From positions 1 to 6,019 of the forward strand of contig JAZOLF010000155.1 of assembly GCA_045652785.1 (NCBI GenBank): 6,019 bases of DNA, written 5' to 3'. The notes beneath the pieces were generated by a model, which was not told the origin of the DNA, searched no databases, and saw only the letters and a program-made list of their open reading frames with translations. This document shows, piece by piece, positions 1 through 5,127 of the stretch (positions are counted from its first letter, which is position 1; each line of letters opens with the position of its first letter). This DNA is from Scatosoma sp045652785 (GTDB lineage: Bacteria > Bacillota > Clostridia > Christensenellales > Borkfalkiaceae). The position numbers and the translations under genes are program-made.

Positions 1-112
1 AGACCGCTTGGCCTCCGACTTGTATTACGGCAGCGTGGTAGCGGCTCCGTGCGCGGGGGAGATCTTTCAAGGGATTGTTGCTTTGGAGCAAGGAATTGAA
101 GTAAATTTGTAA
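1..112 (+). CDS. Class B penicillin-binding protein (FtsI/PBP2/SpoVD family), C-terminal end only
   Basis: This is the 3' end of a gene that begins outside the window; codons run from base 2 to a TAA stop at 110-112, giving 36 residues. The readable tail contains YYGSVVAAP, the conserved strand and turn that closes the transpeptidase domain of class B PBPs (typically YYGG-VVAAP followed by a helix). After that helix (AGEIFQGIVALEQ) the protein ends within a few residues. These enzymes crosslink peptidoglycan on the outer membrane face, paired with a SEDS polymerase such as the FtsW encoded downstream. Placement directly before murE is the classic dcw position of ftsI or spoVD. There is no room for a C-terminal PASTA domain as found in B. 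subtilis SpoVD. Division and sporulation paralogs cannot be separated from so short a piece. The family call is fairly secure from motif plus context; the exact gene name is not. Confidence 0.8.
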   Translation, partial: DRLASDLYYGSVVAAPCAGEIFQGIVALEQGIEVNL

Positions 113-128
113 AAAGTGGGTGGCAGGT

Positions 129-1595
129 ATGCAATTAAAAAGTTTGATTCGGGACGTGGACAGCGCACGGCTGGTTGGGAAATATACGGAAGAGTGGGAA
201 GGCTTGCAGGTGGAAGGGCTTTCGGATGATAGCCGTTTTGTGAAGAAAGGGGAAGTGTTTTTTTGCCGCAAAGGGCAAAATTATGATACGCACGCATTTG
301 CGCTTGACGTGCAAAAGCGAGGAGCGGTGGCTTTGGTTTGCGAACGGGAAGTGCAGGTGGATATTCCGCAAATTCTCGTGGATGATAGTCGATGTGCGAT
401 GGCGCAAATGGCAGCCACATACTACGGCTATCCGTCTGAAAAGTTGAAAGTAATCGGGATTACGGGTACGAATGGGAAAACGACCGTGTCCTATATGTTG
501 CGTTCCATTTTGCAGGTGGCGGGGAAAAAGGTTGGGGTGATCGGTACACTCGGGATTTATTACGGGCGGAAGATGATTGCGCCTGAACTGACGACGCCCG
601 ATCCGATTTTTTTGCAAAAAACACTTGAGGATATGGTGCAAGAAGGGATGGAATACGTCGTGATGGAAGTTTCTGCCCATGCGCTCTACTATAAAAAAGA
701 TGCGTCTATAAAATATGCTGCTTGCGTGTTTAGCAACTTTACGCAGGACCATTTGGATTTTTTTGGGGATATGCAGGAATACGCGGATGCAAAAAAGCGC
801 TTATTTGCAGCGAAAAAGTGTCCGATTTGTATCCTGAATGGGGATGATCCTTTGGGGCGGGAGATTGCCAAAGAACGAGAAGACGGCGTGGTATTTTATG
901 GCTTAGAAACTCCTTGCGACGCCTTTGCGATTGTCGAGCGGGAGACGCTCGAAAACCTTGATTTTATCGTCAACGTTTTGGATGATTTGTGCAGCGTGCA
1001 AATGAAAATTGCGGGCGTGCACAACGTCTATAATGCGTTGGCGGCGGCGACTTGTGCGCGGGTGCTTGGCGTTCCGATGTCCAAAGTGAAGCAGGGGCTT
1101 ACTGAAATTACTTGCGTCAAGGGGCGCTTGGAAATGGTGGCCGAATACAACGGCGCTCGAATATTCGTGGACTTTGCACATACGCCTGACGGGTTGGAAA
1201 AATCGTTGAAAGCCTTGAAGAAACACGTTTCTGGGCGCTTGATTTGTTTGTTTGGTTGCGGTGGTAATCGCGATAAAGGCAAACGGCCGTTGATGGGGGA
1301 AGTAGTGGCAAAGATAGCGGATTTTGCGATTTTGACTTCGGATAACCCCCGATATGAAGATCCTATGGATATTATTTGTGCGATTGAATGGGGGTATCGA
1401 AAGCATTCAAATCGCTATGCGATTGTTCCTGAGCGTGAGAAGGCGTTGGAATACGCGTTGGAAAGTCTGCAAAACGGGGACGTCCTGCTGGTTGCGGGCA
1501 AGGGCGGTGAGCGCTACCAGGAAATTATGGGTATAAAATATATGCTTTCGGACGATGATATAATCAAAACTTGGATAGGCGGTAGAAAGAAGTGA
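129..1595 (+). CDS. murE: UDP-N-acetylmuramoyl-L-alanyl-D-glutamate--2,6-diaminopimelate ligase (MurE)
   Basis: Cytoplasmic ATP-dependent amide ligase adding the third residue of the stem peptide to UDP-MurNAc-L-Ala-D-Glu. From ATG 129 it has 488 residues, normal for MurE. Visible motifs: DSR at 34-36 in the uridine-binding N-terminal domain; P-loop GTNGKTT at 113-119; TTP at 155-157; EVSAH at 180-184 (often EVSSH); DHLD at 207-210 followed by the probable carbamylated Lys222 (YADAK); HNVYNALAA around 298-306; VDFAHTPD at 347-354; GCGGNRDKGKRP at 376-387. DNPR at 405-408 is the recognised meso-DAP specificity motif, so the product is assigned to DAP rather than L-Lys. The usual GKGHE near the C-terminus reads GKGGE (457-461), keeping the Glu. 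A GTG at 120 would add three residues (MAG); ATG 129 is preferred because it matches the usual short MurE N-terminus and has a G-rich, weakly Shine-Dalgarno-like stretch at 116-123. It starts 16 bases after the PBP stop and its stop overlaps the mraY start. Confidence 0.96.
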   Translation: MQLKSLIRDVDSARLVGKYTEEWEGLQVEGLSDDSRFVKKGEVFFCRKGQNYDTHAFALDVQKRGAVALVCEREVQVDIPQILVDDSRCAMAQMAATYYGYPSEKLKVIGITGTNGKTTVSYMLRSILQVAGKKVGVIGTLGIYYGRKMIAPELTTPDPIFLQKTLEDMVQEGMEYVVMEVSAHALYYKKDASIKYAACVFSNFTQDHLDFFGDMQEYADAKKRLFAAKKCPICILNGDDPLGREIAKEREDGVVFYGLETPCDAFAIVERETLENLDFIVNVLDDLCSVQMKIAGVHNVYNALAAATCARVLGVPMSKVKQGLTEITCVKGRLEMVAEYNGARIFVDFAHTPDGLEKSLKALKKHVSGRLICLFGCGGNRDKGKRPLMGEVVAKIADFAILTSDNPRYEDPMDIICAIEWGYRKHSNRYAIVPEREKALEYALESLQNGDVLLVAGKGGERYQEIMGIKYMLSDDDIIKTWIGGRKK

Positions 1596-1597
1596 TG
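1593..1597 (+). promoter_or_regulatory. TGATG stop/start overlap joining murE and mraY
   Basis: The murE stop TGA (1593-1595) shares its last base with the mraY ATG (1595-1597). The upstream stretch AGAAAGAAG (1584-1592) is only a weak Shine-Dalgarno match. Weak ribosome binding together with a one-base overlap suggests that mraY translation is coupled to termination on murE; this is inference from the layout. A GTG at 1592, in the same frame, is an alternative start that adds one residue. Confidence 0.7.
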
Positions 1598-2545
1598 CAA
1601 GTAAATCTATCGGCGGCGCTTTTGGCGTTCGGTTTGTCGCTTGGCGCTTGTTGGTTGATAATCCCGCTTTTGCGAAAAGTGAAAGCGGGGCAAAATATAC
1701 TTTCCTATGTGAAAGAACATTATAAAAAGAGCGGAACGCCTACTTTTGGCGGGTTGGCTTTTTTGCCTTTCTCGGTGGCGGCGTGCTTGCCGTTTGTGTC
1801 GGGTTTTGATCGAAAATTTGCCGTTGCGTGCGCGGTGGGGTTTGCGTATATGCTGGTCGGCTTTTTGGATGATTTGCTAAAAAAAATGCACGGCAAAAAT
1901 ATGGGGCTTACCGCCTTGCAAAAATTGTTATTTCAAGCCCTGGTAGCGGTGTTTTCGGGAATTTACTGTGTAAAATCGGGTTTGAGTGTGTTAAAAATCC
2001 CTTTTGGATTTGGGGAAATTGACGTTGGGTGGTGGCTGCTGCCGCTGTCCGTTTTTGTCAACGTCGCGACCGTGAATGCGGTCAACCTAACGGATGGGCT
2101 GGATGGACTCGCTGCGGGGACGGCTGTTCCGTTCTTTTTGTTTATCGGCTTTATCATTGTCGGTGGAGATAGCGGCGGGTTGGATACTTTGTGTTTTGCG
2201 TTGGTGGGCGGCTTGGCGGCGTACTTGATTTTCAATACTTCGACGGCAAGCGTGTTTATGGGGGATACTGGCTCGCTGGGGCTTGGTGGATTCGCGTCGT
2301 CGGTGTGCTTGCTCTCGGGGAATGTGTTTTTTATTCCCGTAATCGGGGGGATGTTCGTGCTCTCGGTTATATCTGTAATCCTGCAAGTAATATACTATAA
2401 AGCAACGGGCGGGAAACGGATTTTTTGGATGTCGCCCATTCATCACCATTTTCAACAAATGGGATTTTCGGAAAGCAAAATCGCCTATTGCTATGCCGTG
2501 ATTACGGCTGTGATGGGCGCTGTATGCTTGCTTACAGCAAAATAA
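1595..2545 (+). CDS. mraY: Phospho-N-acetylmuramoyl-pentapeptide-transferase (MraY, lipid I synthase)
   Basis: Integral membrane enzyme transferring phospho-MurNAc-pentapeptide from UDP to undecaprenyl phosphate, producing lipid I on the cytoplasmic face. From ATG 1595 it has 316 residues, at the compact end of the family, with roughly ten hydrophobic segments. Hallmarks in order: KSGTPTFGG at 45-53; the LDD pair Asp92-Asp93; NLTDGLDGLA at 164-173, which carries catalytic and metal-site aspartates; FMGDTGSL at 221-228; and the PIHHHF loop at 281-286, diagnostic for MraY against other polyprenyl-phosphate glycosyl-1-phosphate transferases such as TagO/WecA. All expected catalytic motifs are intact. 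An eight-A run at 1879-1886 (codons for Leu-Lys-Lys-Met) lies just after the DD pair; the frame remains open across it. murE lies immediately upstream with no murF between, and murD follows ten bases after the stop, so the gene is clearly internal to an operon. Confidence 0.96.
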   Translation: MQVNLSAALLAFGLSLGACWLIIPLLRKVKAGQNILSYVKEHYKKSGTPTFGGLAFLPFSVAACLPFVSGFDRKFAVACAVGFAYMLVGFLDDLLKKMHGKNMGLTALQKLLFQALVAVFSGIYCVKSGLSVLKIPFGFGEIDVGWWLLPLSVFVNVATVNAVNLTDGLDGLAAGTAVPFFLFIGFIIVGGDSGGLDTLCFALVGGLAAYLIFNTSTASVFMGDTGSLGLGGFASSVCLLSGNVFFIPVIGGMFVLSVISVILQVIYYKATGGKRIFWMSPIHHHFQQMGFSESKIAYCYAVITAVMGAVCLLTAK

Positions 2546-2552
2546 GGGGGAG
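2544..2552 (+). promoter_or_regulatory. Ribosome binding site of murD
   Basis: AAGGGGGAG overlaps the mraY TAA stop (2543-2545) and lies about four to six bases before the murD ATG at 2556. It is a purine-rich Shine-Dalgarno match and fixes the murD start. No promoter or terminator fits in the ten-base gap. Confidence 0.75.
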
Positions 2553-2555
2553 AAT

Positions 2556-3956
2556 ATGGATTTAAAACGACAGACGTTTTTGGTGTTGGGGCTTTCAAAA
2601 TCGGGGGATGCGGCGACGCGGTTTCTTTTGTCGCAGGGCGCGAAAGTCTTGGTTTTTGATGATTTGGAAAGCGAAAAGGTGAAAGGGCAAGTAGAGCAGT
2701 TGACGGCGCTCGGGGCGGTGTGGTTAGAACGAGAAAAACTTGTCGAGCAAGTGGACGTTTGTGACGGGCTTGTGTTGAGCCCTGGAATTCCCATTGATCA
2801 TCCGCTTGCCGTTGCATTCAAACGGGCAAAAAAGGCGGTGTTGGGCGAAACGGAGTTGGCTGCGCGTGTATTCAATGGGCTTTCGGTGGCTGTGACGGGT
2901 ACGAACGGTAAGACGACGACGGTGTCAATGATAGAACGATGTTTGCTGGACGGCGGAATGCCTGCTGTGGCGTGCGGGAATATCGGTACGCCGATGATCG
3001 GGGTAGTATCGGATGGGAAACCATGCGTTGCGGTTGCGGAAATTTCCAGTTTTCAACTGGAAACTTTGAACTCGTTTTGTCCGCATATCGCGGTGATTTT
3101 GAATGTGACGGAAGATCATCTAAATCGCCACTACACGATGGAAAACTATGTTTTCTTGAAACGAAAGTTGCTGAAAAACTTGACGGAAACGGAGTATGCA
3201 GTCTTAAATTACGACGACCCGATTGTGCGGGCGTTTGCGGATGGACTCAAAGCAAATATTCGTTGGATTTCTTTGCGTGAACAGGTCAATGGCGCGTATT
3301 ACAAGGATGGGGATATTTACTACCAAAATGAGAAAATTTTGTCCGTGAAAGATATGCTTTTGATAGGGCAACATAACGTACATAACGCTCTGGCGGCGGT
3401 GGCATGCGCTAAGATTTTTGGGTTGGATTCTGAGCAGATTGCACAATCGCTAATTGGGTTTAAAGGCATAAGACACCGTTTGGAGATGGTGGATTGTATT
3501 GACGGAGTTACCTATGTAGATGATTCGAAGGGGACGAATGTGGATGCGACTGTTAAAGCGATCGAAACCATGAAAACGGAAACGATTTTGTTGTTGGGCG
3601 GTAAGGATAAGGGATATGATTACGGGAAACTCTTTTCTGTTTTGCGTGGCGGAAAAGTGATGCGAGCGGTGCTCTATGGGGAAAACCGCTATGCGCTGCT
3701 GTCGGCGGCGAAAGAAATGGGGTATTCGGACGTGTTCCTTTGTCCTGCTTTTGATGATGCTGTGCGTTTGGCAAGAATGCTTGCGACCGACGGGCAAACG
3801 GTGCTTTTAAGCCCCGCAAGCGCAAGCTTTGACGCATTTTCGGGTTATGAAGAAAGGGGGGAGAGATTTTGTGAGATCGTTAAAAGTTTTAAGCCCGTTG
3901 CGCTTGATGAGCCTTCCCCAGTCCCAGCATATAGCGCGGACGGAGAAACTGAATAA
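2556..3956 (+). CDS. murD: UDP-N-acetylmuramoyl-L-alanine--D-glutamate ligase (MurD)
   Basis: Cytoplasmic Mur ligase that adds D-glutamate to UDP-MurNAc-L-Ala, the step before MurE. It has 466 residues, slightly above the usual length. Features in order: a Rossmann-like N-terminal UDP-binding domain with GLSKSGDAA (12-20) and SPGIP (75-79); P-loop GTNGKTT at 115-121; EISSFQLE at 162-169; NVTEDHLNRH at 183-192 followed by the probable carbamylated lysine Lys202; GQHNVHNALAA at 271-281; HRLE at 307-310; VDDSKGTN at 321-328; GGKDKG at 348-353; and LSPASASFDAF at 418-428. ISSFQLE, SKGTN and SPASASFDxF separate MurD from MurC, MurE and MurF. The family normally ends soon after the YEERGERF motif (431-438) and its helix. 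Here about 20 extra Pro/Ala/acidic residues follow, and these codons overlap the ftsW start region. The start is fixed by a good ribosome binding site. Confidence 0.96.
   Translation: MDLKRQTFLVLGLSKSGDAATRFLLSQGAKVLVFDDLESEKVKGQVEQLTALGAVWLEREKLVEQVDVCDGLVLSPGIPIDHPLAVAFKRAKKAVLGETELAARVFNGLSVAVTGTNGKTTTVSMIERCLLDGGMPAVACGNIGTPMIGVVSDGKPCVAVAEISSFQLETLNSFCPHIAVILNVTEDHLNRHYTMENYVFLKRKLLKNLTETEYAVLNYDDPIVRAFADGLKANIRWISLREQVNGAYYKDGDIYYQNEKILSVKDMLLIGQHNVHNALAAVACAKIFGLDSEQIAQSLIGFKGIRHRLEMVDCIDGVTYVDDSKGTNVDATVKAIETMKTETILLLGGKDKGYDYGKLFSVLRGGKVMRAVLYGENRYALLSAAKEMGYSDVFLCPAFDDAVRLARMLATDGQTVLLSPASASFDAFSGYEERGERFCEIVKSFKPVALDEPSPVPAYSADGETE
3853..3873 (+). promoter_or_regulatory. Ribosome binding site and GTG start of ftsW, nested in murD
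   Basis: AAAGGGGGGAG (3853-3863 region) is followed after about nine bases by GTG at 3871-3873 in the ftsW frame. This is the only strong Shine-Dalgarno near any candidate start. ATG 3829 and ATG 3847 lie upstream of it, and ATG 3907 has no comparable site. The same bases encode Glu-Arg-Gly-Glu-Arg of the conserved MurD C-terminal motif. Confidence 0.65.
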
Positions 3957-5082
3957 GGGGATAAAACCGCGCGGGGATCTATCCATTTTGATTCTGACTG
4001 CGGTGATAGCCGCTTTTGGTGTGGTTGCCGTATATTCTGCGAGTAATTACAACGCGCAGGTGCAATACGGGGATGCTTTTTACTATGTAAAAAAGCAACT
4101 GATCGGGCTTATTTTGGGGTTGCCGACTATGTTGATTCTGGGAAGAATGGATTGCTTGATTTTGCGCGGGAAACGCCTGCGGTGGGTGTTCTTAGGGCTT
4201 CCGATTTTGTTGCTTGCGATGGTGTTTATTCCAGGCATCGGAAGAACGAATTACGGCGCAACCCGCTGGATCGGGATCGGGCCGATTACCATTCAACCGT
4301 CCGAACTGGCGAAATACGGGTTCGTTGTTTTTGCGTCGGCATACGCGGCTGACAATATGGAGAAAGTGCGCACGCTAAAAGGTGGATTGCCTATTTTGCT
4401 TAGCGGCGGCGTGATATGCCTTCTGATTTTGTTGGAGCCGAATATGTCGGTGACGATATGCGTAGGCTTTGTAATGCTTTGCGTGTTGTTTGCGGCTGGG
4501 CTGAAAATGAAATATTTTTTGTTGATTTTCTTTCCGCTATTGCTTGCCGTTCCCGTTTTGATTATCGCTGAGCCGTATCGGCTTTTACGGCTTTCAGCGT
4601 TTCTCGATCCGTGGGCGTCTTCCAAAGAAGAAGGGTATCAACTCATTCAATCTTTGTATGCGCTTGGGAATGGAGGATGGTTTGGAACGGGGCTTTTTCG
4701 CTCACGACAAAAATACCGTTTTCTTCCCTTTTCGGAAAGCGATTTTATTTTGGCGGTAATCGGGGAAGAACTTGGGTTTATAGGCGTGCTTGTACTGTTT
4801 GGGTTGAGCGCGTTCTTGATTTGGCGCGGGGTGCGTGCGGCGACAAGTGCGGATGATTTCTTTTCCTTTCTTTTGGCAACGGGAATTACGGCGGTATATG
4901 CCGTGCAAACCATTTTAAATGCGTTGGTGGTGAGCGGTGCAATTCCGCCGACGGGGCTGCCTTTGCCGTTGATAAGTTCGGGGAATACTTCGCTGATTAT
5001 CACAATGGCGTCGATGGGGGTTTTGTATTCCGTTTCGGCGCAGGGCGGCGGGCGGCTCGCAAAGCGCAAAATCACAAACTAA
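3871..5082 (+). CDS. ftsW: SEDS-family peptidoglycan glycosyltransferase (FtsW/SpoVE type)
   Basis: Polytopic membrane polymerase that links lipid II disaccharides into glycan strands, working with a class B PBP. Starting at GTG 3871 it has 403 residues: about 36 cytoplasmic, Lys/Arg-rich residues, then around ten membrane segments beginning near residue 37 (first helix ending VYSAS). SEDS motifs are GATRWI (129-134), IQPSELAK (141-148), LEPNMS (188-193), the large extracytoplasmic loop with YQLIQSLYALGNGGWFGTG (256-274), SESDFILAVIGEELGFIG (288-305) with the expected catalytic Asp291, and SGAIPPTGLPLPLIS (355-369). Departures from the common pattern are LPF where LPE is usual (285-287) and SSGNTS where S-x-GGSS/TS is usual (369-374). 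Position between murD and later mur genes favours FtsW or sporulation SpoVE over RodA; the two cannot be separated here. The start lies 86 bases inside murD; an in-frame ATG at 3829 would extend it by 14 residues and ATG 3907 would shorten it by 12. Confidence 0.92.
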   Translation: MRSLKVLSPLRLMSLPQSQHIARTEKLNKGIKPRGDLSILILTAVIAAFGVVAVYSASNYNAQVQYGDAFYYVKKQLIGLILGLPTMLILGRMDCLILRGKRLRWVFLGLPILLLAMVFIPGIGRTNYGATRWIGIGPITIQPSELAKYGFVVFASAYAADNMEKVRTLKGGLPILLSGGVICLLILLEPNMSVTICVGFVMLCVLFAAGLKMKYFLLIFFPLLLAVPVLIIAEPYRLLRLSAFLDPWASSKEEGYQLIQSLYALGNGGWFGTGLFRSRQKYRFLPFSESDFILAVIGEELGFIGVLVLFGLSAFLIWRGVRAATSADDFFSFLLATGITAVYAVQTILNALVVSGAIPPTGLPLPLISSGNTSLIITMASMGVLYSVSAQGGGRLAKRKITN

Positions 5083-5090
5083 CGGGGGAA

Positions 5091-5127
5091 TTCATACAAT
5101 AAAGCATAAGGAGCGTTGTTGTATGGA
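5091..5127 (+). promoter_or_regulatory. Potential start-codon hairpin in the murA leader
   Basis: Bases 5091-5102 can pair with 5116-5127 without interruption: twelve pairs, two of them G-U (5092/5126 and 5100/5118). The 13-base loop (5103-5115) contains the murA Shine-Dalgarno AAGGAG, and the ATG (5123-5125) is entirely inside the 3' arm. The stem is A/U-rich, so its stability is moderate. A fold of this kind would leave the Shine-Dalgarno accessible but mask the start codon. It is not a terminator: there is no T-tract after it and it enters the coding region. The pairing is read directly; any regulatory role is inference. Confidence 0.45.
5108..5113 (+). promoter_or_regulatory. Ribosome binding site of murA
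   Basis: AAGGAG lies nine bases before the ATG at 5123, a near-consensus Shine-Dalgarno that sets the murA start. It gives murA its own strong initiation signal, unlike mraY which appears coupled to the gene before it. Confidence 0.85.

Noticed and set aside
135..752. A 205-codon open frame on the - strand opposite murE
   Set aside because: It lies wholly inside a gene with all MurE motifs intact, has a His/Arg/Phe-rich composition typical of an antisense shadow, and shows no recognisable motif or convincing ribosome binding site.
1879..1886. Eight-A run in mraY as a slippage or assembly error site
   Set aside because: The MraY frame and motifs continue correctly on both sides, so there is no sign of an error or of programmed slippage.
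2528..2540. Small inverted repeat TTGCT/AGCAA with a three-base loop at the end of mraY
   Set aside because: Only five pairs, no following T-tract, and murD begins within 16 bases, so it is neither a terminator nor a convincing regulatory fold.
2087..2794. A 235-codon open frame on the - strand spanning the mraY-murD junction
   Set aside because: It crosses two well-supported genes on the other strand; its Ser/Pro/Arg-rich translation looks non-biological and no domain is recognisable.
3853..3861. A3G6 run in murD as a programmed frameshift site fusing MurD to FtsW
   Set aside because: A +1 slip would enter the ftsW frame, but there is no stop codon or clear stimulatory structure next to the run, and a simple ribosome binding site role explains it.
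3829..3870. Upstream ftsW start at ATG 3829 or ATG 3847
   Set aside because: These would lengthen an already long cytoplasmic tail and lack a Shine-Dalgarno in front, whereas GTG 3871 follows a strong one. Kept only as alternatives.
3880..3892. Palindromic TTAAAAGTTTTAA in the murD/ftsW overlap
   Set aside because: The one-base centre cannot form a hairpin, and it lies in coding sequence of both frames; a protein-binding site cannot be argued from one copy.
5072..5100. Possible promoter before murA with -10-like TACAAT at 5095-5100
   Set aside because: The sequence 17 bases upstream (TCACAA) matches TTGACA poorly and no extended -10 TG is present; AT-rich spacers give such hexamers by chance.
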